Position numbers and translations under genes: made by a program
Part shown: piece after piece, positions 9,976 through 22,400 of the stretch
Numbering within the stretch: position 1 is the stretch's first letter
Layout: each line of letters opens with the position of its first letter
DNA from: Oxyruncus cristatus
Taxonomy: Eukaryota; Chordata; Aves; Passeriformes; Cotingidae
Direction of reading: 5' to 3'
Assembly (NCBI GenBank): GCA_013399855.1
Contig: VXAY01006704.1
Coordinates: 62,001-126,000 of the forward strand
DNA length: 64,000 bases
Notes under the pieces: model-generated
What the model was told of the DNA's origin: nothing
The model's database searches: none
What the model saw: only the letters and a program-made list of their open reading frames with translations

Positions 9976-11076
9976 CCAGTTTGTTATTTAGTATATTTTT
10001 TTTCTTTAGATTTCATTCTCGGCGAGGAAAGGGGTGTTTTGAGGGAAGCTTTGTCACCGCGCTGGCAGCAGCAACTGAGGATCCTGCTTGCTATTTAACC
10101 TACTGATTTTGGTACTTTTCTGCCCCTGAAGTATTTTTTTTTTTTTTAATGCTGCAGCAGAAGCAGCTTTAACTCAGACTAAAATCTGCAGTTAAGACAG
10201 TGAAACGTTTAGAAATGCTTTGTTTTCACAGTGATCAGGAGCTGCAAATCAACGTTACCATTGGTGTTCCCAGCAGGAGAAGGAAAGGGCTGGGATTGAG
10301 GATGTGATTGCCAGAGAACAACTTTTTGTATTTAGCTGTTGGATAAGCTTGTGTGTGATCCCCTGCAAACAAACCTCGGTGTTAATCAGAGAGGAACAAT
10401 TCCAGAGCTGAGCACAATAGTAACAAGCCTAGAAGGGATTTTGAGAAATCCTGTAATTCTGCAGCTTGGAGGCAGGATCTGTTTTACCTGGGTTGTTCCT
10501 GACATACCTGCCTAATCTGCTTTTAATTCGCAGCCAGGGAGTACTTCAAGAGACTGATTGAGGAGATTTTTTTTTTTTCTTTTGACTTCCTAATATTTCA
10601 CCTTAATCTCCCATGGATCAAATTAGCCTTGTTATGCCTTGTCCCATCAACCAGGAGCAGAGAGAAAAAATTGTTTCTGTTCCCTCTTGCCTAGTTGAGG
10701 ACTGAGGGGAACTCATATATCTTTCCTAGGCAGGACACTCCCTGGTGGCTCTGCCTGGCGGCTCAGTCAGTGTTTTCTAAACTTCTTATTCTTACTCATT
10801 TCCTCCAAACTTGTTTCTGTTCTGTGCTTTGCTTAAAATGCAGCACAGACATTGCATGTGGTCCCCTTACCTGAGGTGAAGAAATATTCCTCTGCCTTTG
10901 CCTCCCTGACCAGGAGGAGGAGATATTCATGTTTTCACAGGGATCCTCTTTGTGTTTATGGGTGTTTAGCTCTTTTCCCTTCTAGGAAACCCAGAAAAGG
11001 GGCAGTTCAGCTTCATCTGGCCAGGCAGATTGGTGGGATTCTGTAACTACCAAGTGATTCTACAAAGTTGGTGATG
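9976..11076. other. non-coding sequence with homopolymers
   Basis: Unique, AT-leaning sequence with a T14 run at 10134-10147 and a shorter T run near 10568. No exon or repeat family is recognised. Confidence 0.5.
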
Positions 11077-11722
11077 TCATAGAATATCCTGAGTAGGAGG
11101 GGACCCACCAAGATCATCCAGTCCAGCCCCTGGCCCTGCACAGACACCCCAACAATCCCACCCTGTCCCTCAGAGCATTGTCCAAACCCTCCTGGAGCTC
11201 TGGCAGCCTTGGGGCTGTGCCCACTGCCCTGGGGAGCCTGGTCAGTGCCAACCCCCCTCTGGGGGAAGAACCTTTCCCTGAGATCCAACCTGGCCCTGCC
11301 TTCACACAATTCCAGCCGTTCCCTGGGTCCTGTCTGTGCTCACAGAGAGCAGAGATGGAGCTGCCCCTCCTGAGGATCTGCAGACCCTGATGAGGTCTGA
11401 CCTCAGTCTCCTCCAGCTGAACAAACCAATTGCCTTCAGCCTCTCCTTGTTATGACTTCCCTTTTAGACCCTTCACCATCTCTGTGTCCCTCCTTTGGAC
11501 ACTCCAACACCTTTAGGTCTTTGTTATATTGTGGCTCCCAAAACAGCCCCTAGAACTCAAGGTGAGGCCACCCCAGTGCAGAAGCAGGGGGGGACAATCC
11601 TCTCCCTCACCTGGCCAGTGATGATGGGACTGGTGCCCCCCAGGGCCCTGTTGGCCCTTTGGGGTGTCAGGGCACTGCTGAGTCATATTCAACTCCTCAC
11701 TCAACAAAATCCTGAGGTCACA
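11077..11722 (-). mobile_element. CR1 LINE, 646-bp 3' fragment
   Basis: This is the longest CR1 copy here. The plus strand starts with the reversed 3' terminus TCATAGAATATCCTGAGTAG and continues through CR1 landmarks in order: CCTGGCCCTGCACAGACACC, the AGAACCTTTCCCTGAGATCC block, CTCAGTCTCCTCCAGCTGAA near 11405, TTATATTGTGGCTCCCAAAA near 11525, GTGAGGCCACCCCAGTGCAG and AGGGCACTGCTGAGTCATAT. The minus strand thus carries the last third of ORF2, now broken by stops and frameshifts, plus the 3' end. It is 5'-truncated near 11722. The 3' part is nearly identical to 974-1094, and its terminus matches the tail of the SINE at 51752. Confidence 0.96.
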
Positions 11723-12039
11723 TGTGCAAAATAAAGATCCAGGGGATGCACAAGAACTCCAGGGTCAGTAATGCCCAGTCCTGTGCACGAGATCACTTTA
11801 TCCCGGAGCAGCCCTTCCACAGATTTCCTGGTTTGCCGTAGCTCCACTGCAGGAGGGTGGATTTGAAGGTCAAGTACTGCAGAGCAATTAGTTTCCAGGC
11901 AGCCAAGCCAAAGTAATTCTGACACCGCGGCACAAGAGGGTGCAATAGGTTTGTGATAAAGCCCAGACACGAGGTGGGTTTGCTCCTTCTGCTCCAATGG
12001 TGCCAGTGGAGAAGTTTTTCTTTGCTAAGACTTGTCTGA
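11723..12039. other. non-coding sequence, no recognised feature
   Basis: Unique sequence following the CR1 truncation point. Nothing is recognised. Confidence 0.5.
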
Positions 12040-12270
12040 CAAACTCAACATCTTGTTAATCGGTGGAGTTTGAGCTCTGCGAGTTCGCCTCGTTTTCATG
12101 TCCTTTTCACTCCGAGTATTTTCCATACTTATGGTAATTAAACTCGGTGGGGTTTTAATTATTATTTTTTAAAAATAATCAGAACTACAGCTGAATTATG
12201 AGAGTGCCAAAATAAGCCTGGCAAATCGTAATTTTAGTTTGCTGCATTATAAATCAAAAGCAGGCTTGAT
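12040..12270. other. AT-rich candidate conserved non-coding element
   Basis: This interval has homeodomain-type cores (TTAAT, TAATTA near 12135 and 12155) and a few CpG dinucleotides kept inside AT-rich sequence (near 12060-12120), with no repeat signature. Such composition is typical of conserved vertebrate enhancers but proves nothing alone. Confidence 0.25.
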
Positions 12271-15200
12271 TCCCCAGCTTGCTGGATGTTTTGTTAACCA
12301 GATCACTCCAGCTCTCCTGAGGCCTCCTGTGCCAGGAGCTGTCCCTGAACGAGCAATCAGGCTTTATAAATAGCAGCCTTAACAAGAGCATCACTGCCAG
12401 ATGCTGCTGAAATAACTCAGGGACTTGTGCACGAAGGAAACTCCCTCCTGTGGGGGCAGCCGGGCTGCCATCCATCACCTGGGACATCCCCCTGCTTGGG
12501 ACGTTCTGGAGAAGCTGGTAGGATGCCCTGCAGATGGGGTCACAAGCACATTCCCACGTTTCTCAGACGTGTGGCTTGCCGGCAGCTCCTCCTGATGCTT
12601 TGTGTTTACTGCAGGAGTTCAGGATCTGGGTTTGATCTCCCGCTTGCGCTCAGGTCTCCTGCAGGAGCAGCAGTGACTCCCCTCCGCCTAATTATCTCTA
12701 ACTGGTGGAGTTGTGTATCCCCTGGCACTGCAGGGACTGAGCTGCCTTGGAAGGATCCCTCAATGTTCAGCAACAATTACAAGGGGTGGTCCAGGCTCTT
12801 GCGTTCCCTGAGGGATTTTGAGGCAGTAACTTGATTCTTTCTGTTGCCAGTTCTCTTGGCTGGTAGCACCAACCTTTCTAAGCAATTGGAGTGAGTGGCA
12901 GACAACACACTCCAGTTTTTAGGTAAACAATGATTTTTAAAGTGGAAGGTATGCCTGCAAGTCTCCAAACCAGCGTTATTTAAGAAGAACTGTGTGCCAA
13001 GATCTGTATTACAATATAGTCAGAAATCAGTCCTGATCATTTAGGGTCAGTTTTATCTGGGAACTTGGGTGTGGTAAAATACTCCGGGTATAAGTGCTTT
13101 ATGTGAGAACTGAGTCTGTGTTGTTTCCCACATGTGAGGTGGTCACCCCTTGCCTGAGGAAGTACTTTGGAGCACTGGATGGAAAGGAAGGTCACCATAT
13201 TGCTGTGGAACAAAGTATTATCACAGCACAAGAGTGTTCTCCCCAAAATACGTTCTGCCTTGTGTGTTGGTCTCCCATAAGCCCTAATGTACAAGCTGAA
13301 AGTCTCTCACTTTGTCTCACCAAAGTCTTAGAAATACAGGGGTTGGGATGACAAAACCAATCTAAAGTGACACACTTTTGTGTCTGGGCATTCCTGTGTA
13401 TTAGGGATGAGTTGTTTCATCCCCATGCTCTGAAAAAAATAAGCCCTTTTCTTTCCAGAGACCGGAAAATTTTGTATTTATTTTGGTAGCTTTTTTTCTG
13501 ATTTATTTGAACGTATTCCATATTGTGCAAGCTTTCACTTCTTCTGTTTCCTGACTGTCCCACTGCTAACTTGAGTTTTCAGATTTCTAGGTAGGGGGGG
13601 AAAAGGGAGTCATGGGGGAAGTCATCTCTAAAAAGGGAAGATAACTCTTTAACATCTGGAGCAGTGTTTCTAAGTCAAACAGTTTGAGATCCCCATCCAA
13701 ACATCAGAGACACAGTATTTCCCAAGTAACTGCTGATCATGTACCACAGGGTGTGTAAACACATCACCCCATGGGTGGAAATACTGGGCTAAGGAACAGT
13801 TATTTGTAACCCTTAAATACCTGCAATAAGCTCACCCTGTGCTCAGCAGCTTCTGTACTCTGGTCTACAGGAGGCTATCAAAAGGCTGAGGAAAATAAAT
13901 CTCATTTCAGGCTTTCATCTGAAATAAGACTTAGAAATCGATGTGTATAACACATTTGGAAAGCTCTGAAGTCCTTATGTGGGCTTCTGTGACGATTTCT
14001 GGGAACATGCTGTCACCAGCAACACATCCACGCTGGCTTACTCATAACCACTGTGAGCTGGGCATGCTCTGCTGCTCGGACAAACAAGAGCAGGGGTGGC
14101 CAGCTGGGTCACCCCAGAGCTCTCAGGGCATCTCGAATTAACCATCAAATAATTCCCTCCTTTAATTTTGATGTCTCCTGAACGGGCAGTGCTTGCTCCG
14201 AGAGTTGGGTCTGTTCTGAAATGGTGGCACCGAACTGGGGCCTCTTGGATATGGGATTTGTCATCCTGCCTGTTGTGCACTCAGTTACACGGGGCAAAAG
14301 CAGAGATGGGAAACTTCAACCGTTGTGCTTGAAGTGTTTCCTTCTCATGAAAATGATTTTCCGAACTTCAAGGCTGGAAGACCAGGGCTGGAAGATCAGG
14401 TCATGTGAATTTGACTCCTCTTTCTTTGTTCTTTTTTTTTCCTGGTGTTTTTGCCTGTGAGGTTTGTCCACTGCAATGATCTGCTCTGAAGTGAAATTCC
14501 TGATTGTAGTGCACATGGGAGAGGTATTCCATAGGAGGATCCAAGGAAATCAGTACAGGGAGTTGGGAGCTGCTGGTGTTTTCCTTGTAGGAGTTGCACT
14601 GAGGAGAGGGAGCAAAAGAGACTCAACTTGAATCTGCCACAGGCTGACTTGGGCATTACTAACCATGCATGTATCCCTGGTCAGCACTTCTGCTCTTGGA
14701 AGACTGAACAGAGCAACTCCTTGGCTCAGTCAAAAGCAAAGGACAGCCCAGCCTGCCTGTCCCAACTCTGGAAGCTTTGCCTGTGTGAGTTTTGCAGGGA
14801 ATGCACTCACATGTGAGTGAAAATAGGGAGAAATGAGTTGGCAGTCCTTAATTTCCTATCATTAAGAGTTATAAATTCAGTTACTGGCATCTAACTCTTC
14901 TGCCTTTGCCTTTGTCTTCACAGTGCTGGGCTTCTTAACTGATATTGGCTGGGAAGTAGCTCACTGTGTCCCATAGTTCTCCAGAACTGTTGTCATGGTC
15001 CAGGAAATGTAACCACTTTCAAATTCTCCTTATGTTCTACTTTGTCCTTGCCTGCTCTTCCTTCAGGCTCCCATTAGCTGTGTCTCTTTGATTTAGGTGT
15101 GATGTTAAGCCTATCTAGTCTAAGTCTGAGCTGGCACTTTTTGTCACGGGAGGCAAATGTGGGTGACTGCAAATAAGGACTGGATCTGGGTTCCATCTGT

Positions 15201-16453
15201 CTTTTGTGTGGAAGTCCAGGGTGTTTTTATAGCATCATACCCTGGATTGTGGTACAAGATGCCACTTTACAACCCTCAAAAGCAGTTTACGAGGTGCTGA
15301 GGCCAAATTCAGTGGTGGGAGCAGCTCTGTGAAGACATGGAGCTCGCACTTGCCTCGTGAAGCTTGTTGTTCATCACACTTAATCGGGGATATGGAAGGA
15401 TAATGAGTGCCCTTAGCACTCAGACTGGGACAATTCACTCCAATCCTTCCCTTCCCAAGGAAATCAATCTCTGAGTCAAGCTGGGTACACAAAGAAGAGG
15501 TCTCAGCAAACCCTGCTCCACAGCTGTGAGGGCACCTCAGCCTATGCTCCCCATCCCTGCCAAAGGTCTCCCAGGGCAGCAGAAGCTGCTTTGCCTGTTT
15601 TCCTTCCTCATGCTCTTTTCAGCATTCCTAATTCCTGTGACACTTGATCTCCTGCCACCCACCTTCCTTTTGGAGGCAGAATTCATGTCTCTTGAAGAAG
15701 GGGAACGCTGGGTGATGCTGCTCATCCTGGTCCAGGACTCAGATCTGGCTGCTCCTCCAACCTGCCTGTACAGCTGCAGATCCAACTGTGGCCACTTGCT
15801 CTGAGCTTTCTGGAGCAGAAGGGGATGGGTGGGAGAAGAAACTTGTTTACTGTTGCAATCCCAAGCTCTGCTTTTAAAGGATAAGAAGATGGGGGCAATA
15901 AAATGGTGATGGAAGTTGAGATCAGCTCATGGTGGTTATTTCCTGCTTCAAGCAGTCCACCTACTACTTCTGCTGCCCTTTAACCTAAAGCCTAGACTTC
16001 CAAAGCTCCACAAAATCCCTCAAGTGTTGCTGCATGCAGCATTCCTTAGTATACAAAATATTCTTAGCTAAAAATATACTGTGAGCACTAAAATTATACA
16101 GCTCTTTTCCAGAGAATCTTTCTAATTTCTGTAGATTTAGTACATGTCAAGAAGCGATTTAAAGGTCATCTCATTTCCTCATGTTTGTTTAAAAAGAAGT
16201 GCTGAAGGCTAACATTTTGGCAAATGCCTGCTATGGATTGAACAATTTGTACTTGTTTCTTTAGATAATGGTGGGTTTCATCTTATGGAAGGAATCAAAA
16301 TGGAGCTTGATTTGAAAAATAAGTGGTACTGCGAGTCTTGTGTATGCAAGTGAATACAACTCGTGAAAAGGCAAAGATGTGTTTTGTCACAGCCTTGGAC
16401 GAGTTGGCAAATATTATCTTTACTCATTTTTGTCCCCCTGCCTTTTTTTTTTT
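12271..16453. other. non-coding sequence, no recognised feature
   Basis: Unique sequence. A G-rich stretch at 13594-13618 (G7, G3 and G5 runs) could form a plus-strand G-quadruplex. Open frames stay under 140 codons and resemble no protein. A direct doublet of CTGGAAGA-CAGGG words lies near 14373-14400. No repeat family or RNA gene is seen. Confidence 0.5.
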
Positions 16454-16486
16454 NNNNNNNNNNNNNNNNNNNNNNNNNNNNNNNNN
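16454..16486. other. assembly gap, 33 N
   Basis: Thirty-three N are preceded by a T11 run (16443-16453) and followed by four T. The missing sequence is probably a poly-T or other T-rich homopolymer that could not be read. Confidence 0.95.
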
Positions 16487-19400
16487 TTTTGAAGCATGGG
16501 GATTCCAAACTTTCTCTCTAATAGCTTGAACTCCTGTCGTGTGGCACCTGACCGCACCCGTGTGGGAGCAGAACAGTTGACTCCTGATGGAAAGAGGTGT
16601 CCACGGAAGTCATCCGAGGGCATTCCTCAGGCTCAGGGTCTCGGCTGAACTCCCCGTTACCTGCTCTGTTTCCGAGGCACAGACGTTCCATCTGAGCAGC
16701 TCGGGTGAGAAGGGAGGGATCTGCCCCTGCTGGGTTTTGGGTAGCAAGAGGAATAATTGAGGGAATTTCTGAGCTGATCAAACCCTTGGCAGTGGTGCGG
16801 AAGGAGTTGTAGCAGGGAAGGAGAAAGGCCCCTGTTCAACAGAGGGCTTTGCTGCGACTTCCCTGTGCCAAAGCTGGCAGGGGAACAGGCTCGTGGGCAG
16901 CAGGCTGGGGCGATGGTAAGGCATTTCTCAATGCCTGAATTGGGTGTAATTCAGTGGATTAAGCCAAATTCCCCTCTCACGGTGGATCTGGAGCTTAATT
17001 CCACTTGTCTTGATGGAGATGGATTCCAGATTTACAGCGGTGGTGGAGAGAAGAGGGAAAAGATTATGCACAGAATGGGTGGGGGGTGGGAAGAAAAAAT
17101 AAAACCACCTTTTTGTTTTCTTCTCCTACCACAGTTTCCAATGAGAAATCATGTAGACAGCAGCTTCTAGTCTGCCAATGCAAATTGAGACAAATTAGAG
17201 GGTAGATTAACTAATTATTGTAATGTCATGGTAGCAAAGCTCCAGCTCAGGTTGCAGAAGGCTTTCTATCACCAGCTCTATTCTTCACAGTTACCTTTTA
17301 ATTGGTAATGTATTTGTATATAAATTAAGGCAAGAGAGCCTGTAGCCTTTTGTTTTACAGCCATTAAAGAAATGCTTCAATAGGTTTTGGACTGGAAGGA
17401 GAGAGGGACCCTTTACAGTGATGGGAACAGACGGTAATGCCTCACCAGGGGCACATTTGTAAGGCTGGAAATTCCTTTTTAGCCCTCACAGTGGAATACG
17501 AGTTAGATACACATCTGATAAACAGGCTATTTGAAATCTCTGCTTGGGGAGATGGGAGAGGGAAATGTGCAGCTGGCAACTTTAAATCTCCTCGTGTTTC
17601 ACTCCTCAGAAGTAGAGGGACGCCAAACAAAAGGCTTTATTACAGTTATTTTAGTAATAACTAATATACATACCTGGATGTGTGTGTAGATCTCCCCTCA
17701 GACCGCAGCTGCAGGAAGAAGCTATGCTGAAAAGATAATTTTGCAGTGCTTGGGACATGACTAAAACTCTCCACGTCTCTAAAAACTTTGATGTGAGCTT
17801 CAGGTGTAAACTGAGCTTCAACTCACCAAACAAAAATTCCCCTGTAAATTACTAATCTGCGTTTAATGCTCTATTTCAGAGCTGCAACGGCCTCCAATAT
17901 AGAAATTTTAATTTGAAATGTAGAAAATCTCTGCTGCGGTTTTGATACTCTTTGTGTGTTGGGTTGTCTTACCTGTGTTCCCTGCCCAGGATTTTATAAA
18001 TGAAATTATTAAGACTAAGTAGGATCTTTGGGACATCACCAGTATGTGTATACGTGTATTTGTATATATATATATGTAAAATCTTGTAATAGTCATCTTG
18101 AGACCATTAGTTTCTTCTGGAAGGTGGGTTAAATAACAGCAGGATGGGAGAAACTTGGGTGGAAAATGAAATTTCCCTTCCAAGTGGAACCTCAGTGTTT
18201 TGCTTGACTGTTCCAAGAGGTTTGGAGGTGCTTGTACATCCTGCCTGTGTGAGGAGAGCCTGGTGGCTTGGGCTGCCTCGGTGACACACCCCTGGACCAT
18301 CCTTGGGGTGAATTATTTTGGGGATGGAGCACTGGGGGCTTTCTGGAGGTGAATCTGATTATAGGAGCTGGAACCTTTGTAACTCTGTGGGATTCCTGCT
18401 CACTTTCAGCCCCTCACACTTATTTTCAAGGCGTTGGGATCTGGAAATCCTACCAAGGTGGGGATTGTCAGTGGACCAAGAACTGACGGCCCAGGTGGCC
18501 ACATTCCTAAAGTGCCTTGACGAACCATTGCTTTTCCTCAGGAGAAGAACAAAAAGACTCTCAGCTCCATCCAGACTGAACTAAAAGCACGGAGACCCTT
18601 TCCTGCTCCTGGGAGCTTTACATTTGCTTCAGTAGGAAGGGCTGTTAAATTAAGGATGCAATTGATGTATGTCATCCAAATCAAAACATCTCGCACGAAT
18701 GTGATTAAATGAAATTCCTCAAGTATGTTCTTGCCATCTGGAACAACTTTTCCATATTTCGTTGTCTCATTGACTTTTCAAAATTTAACTAAAAATGTAC
18801 TTTCACTTTTTTTTTTTTTCCTTTGGTAATGCTTAGTTTTCCTCTCCACAGCACTTCCATGAAAATCTGCAAATCATTTTGGAATAAGCACTAAGTGGGG
18901 AGGGAGCCCTTCAAAGTCAGAGCACAATCCTGTGGGGTATTGGAGGCTTGTGATCCCACCACATTCCATCACTGTCTCTGGGGGACTTGGCATCCCTCTG
19001 ACTTTTTTTTTAACCCAGGGGTCCTGTCCAAGAAAATTATCCTCAGATTCAGACGGGAAGGATGTGTGGCTGATGAGGTGCCCACAGCCTGGCCAGCTGA
19101 TGCCGCTTCAGCTTCAGACTGACTTTGTCAGGCAAATGCAGTCCCTGAAGAAGCAGGAGATCAAGTCCCCGTTTGGGATCCGAGTTGTCCCCTCCTGATG
19201 TTGGACCATCCTGTCAGGAACAGCAGCCTTCCCAAGTCTGCTCCCGTGGAAATCGGGGTCAAAGCGCTGTGTAGGAATTCAGAACACAGCATAAAAAGGA
19301 ACTCTGAAACCCGTGGTCAACCTCAGGCTTATTGAGATGTGCTGTGAACAAACTTACACGTGAGATCAAAGCTCAGCTAAGCAGAGGTGAAACTCCAAAG

Positions 19401-22400
19401 CAGGATTTTTGGGGGTGCAAAGTTGCAGATCACCTGTTCTTTCCAGTGATCCATGTGAGCACAGAAAAATCATTACACACAGATTGCTGTAAATGAGTTG
19501 TAAATGTGCTGAATGTGCTTCTTCTCAGGCACCCACCTGAGGTTTTCAGATTTCCCTGCATTGTTTCCTTCCCACTTTATTTCTTTAATGGCATTTTATT
19601 ATCTGCCTGACTTGAGACAATGCAAAGTTACAGATTATCCTCTTTTGGTGTTTCTTTTTGCTAAGTTTTGGTTTGGATTGTTTTCTGTAAAAGCCAGTGC
19701 CCTCCTACTTGGTTTTCCTTGGATGCTGGGTGAGTGCACTCTGGAAATAACAAATAGAAAGACAGAGCAATCAGTCATTTAGCAGATTAAAAATACTGAG
19801 GGATTCTGTCCTGTAACATAAGTAGCTATTTAAATACTTCTTTTGTGACTCGCTGCTTCTCATGTGAATAATTTAGAAATAGTAATGAGGGAAGACTAAA
19901 TAAGGCAAAGTACAAGAATTGAAAAGGAAGAAGCCAAAACTTGGGGTCAACTGGAACTGTTTGCAATTTGCAACGTCTATGGGTTTAGGCAACTAAACAT
20001 TTAAACCACAAAGTGATGAACAACTGGCTTGAGAGTACTTTGAACCTAATGTGGCCTAATTAACTCTTGTTTGAATTCTAGTCTTGGCCTAAATCTGATC
20101 CTACTGAAGGCAGTAGCAACAACCTTATTGTTTCATGCCTGCCCACGTAAAACTGGCCCAGTGTTTTCAAGATCCTGCTCGTGGTATAGACTCAGAGAGG
20201 GAAAATACTGCCATATCTGCATTAATTCAGTTTTAACCTCTGGCACTTCACTGAGCTGGGTGACAGTTGCCTTGGTGTCCTGTGATAGATAAGAGGCACA
20301 CGGATGGGTGTGCACATCCTGGCTCTGGGGAAGATCCTTTTGGAAAGAGGCTCTGCCCCTACAGTGGCAAATGAAGGGGTTTAAGGTGTGGCATGGCTTT
20401 GTCTGGAAGCTTAGTTTGAATGCACACCTGTGCCAAAGGGGTCAGAAGCTGAAGGAGGGTCTGCAGCCCACCACCACCCTGGCTGGGCAGGAGAGAGGGG
20501 GTTTCTAGCAGAGCCTCAGCTGCCTGGTGAGGAGACATCCCTTGATCACTCCCCAGTCTCCCAACTCCTGACACTGATACATATAAGGCAAAATTTTTTT
20601 GCGAGTCTTGGCCCACTCTCCTGCCTCTGACCCCAGTGGGTGTGGGGTGAGCACTTCTGACATTCCCACTCGAAGTTCAAGCAATTTCCTTTCTCGTCCC
20701 TTGAGCCCTCACCACGGATCTGTTGCGAGGAAAACGATGAGAAAACGTTGCTGCTTCTGACTTCTTGCTGATGGTGGCAGTGCTGGAGCTCTTGGCAGGT
20801 CCCACCCTGCATCTGCAAACTCACCGACCGGGAAAACCACTTGTGTCCCTCGAATGGAAATGGCCAAGAATGGTTTAAGAGTTCATTTACTGCTTGAAGG
20901 TTTCCATTCGTGGAAAGCATTAAGCAAGCTGCAGTAAAAAGTTTTCCTGAAATACTCATCAGGAAGTTTGCTCAGGTCTGAGGCAGCTCCATGGCGGAGT
21001 TGTTGGCTTGGGAAGATGGACGAGGTGTGCAGTTGCTTTTCTGATGAAAGCAGATTGAAGTCTTTGTTCTCAACCATCTCCGTCACTCTCTTGCTTCTCC
21101 TTAAATCTCTTGTAGATCTGCTCTCCTGGTACTCAACCAGTGATGGGGAATGAAGCTGAATTTCAAAATGCTGGAGGGTTTAGTGGAGCAGAATTGCTGT
21201 CCTCTACTCAGTCCTGATACGCAAGTGAGCAAAGCCTGAGAGACAATAAAGTTAGCTAGAATAATGTCCACCTTCTCTGCCTTCTCCTCGAGTCCCTTCC
21301 TGAAGAAACCATGAAATAGGATTTTTCCGCTATTTGGAGCGCGGAGCGTAAAATACATAACCTGTTTTTTTAAAAGTCCTTACATGAGTGTTGAAGTTCC
21401 TAAATTTGGCTTTAGGTGGCTTTTAAATCTTTGAAATCGCTGGCCTCAACGAACAAGATGTAGGTTGGTTTTGGTTTCTTTTTTTTTTTGAGCTGCGGAC
21501 AGATTAAATGGAATTCTGTTTACCTGCCTGGCAACCCTGCAGAAATAGGATGGCAAAGCCACAAGAGGAGAAATGTTCCATCACTTGGAAGGTGACATGA
21601 CTTGCAGGCCTATGAATGATCTTCCATTTAGAAACGTGAAGAAATGGCTGTTAATGGTTGTGTGGTAACCCCTGCAAAGTAGGTTCTGTATTAATGTGGT
21701 CATGGCTCTAGATTTATTATTCCCCTTTTTAAAAAAGAATTCTCTTCTATATTCATATGGAGCAGAGGCAATATTTGTTGTGTGAAGCACTGACTCAAGG
21801 GTCAGTGTCAGGCACTGAAATCACCACCCTCTTGTGGTTTTCTTTATGGCAAAAAAGGGGTTTAATCTGAATCGTATTTCTTTGAACCTTTAACCACTCT
21901 TAGGTATTTTAATTCTTTATTTCTGTGAGATTGACACTTCTGCCTGGACCAAACTGACCTCCTTTATCCAAGTTCCCTGAAAACTTGGGGAAGTTCTAGT
22001 CCAGAACTGGGGCTTGGCTTTGTCTTCATCCCTTTGCCAGATAATGTTAAGGTTTATAAGCAGCACAAGTAGCTAGAATTTCCCTGTCAGCTCCTATTAG
22101 AAAAACCTGATTTTTGTTGATTATAGCTCTGCCAGACTTGTACTGTGGAGCTGACGTTTCCCATACTTGATATTTTTTTTTTTTTTTTTGAAAGCTATAG
22201 TTAATACGGCTCATCTGTCTCGTTACAAGGGAGGGAGCTGGAAAATACAGTGTATTGCTCACGTGCTCCTTTCTGCACCAGCAATTTTAGACCTGGGAAT
22301 TTTTCTGGTGTAAGGAATTAGTTGAGACTTCAGCTTTCTTGTTTTATGTGGCACTGATGATTTCCCCCAGAGCAGCTGGAAGTTGGGGCTCAATGTGTGT

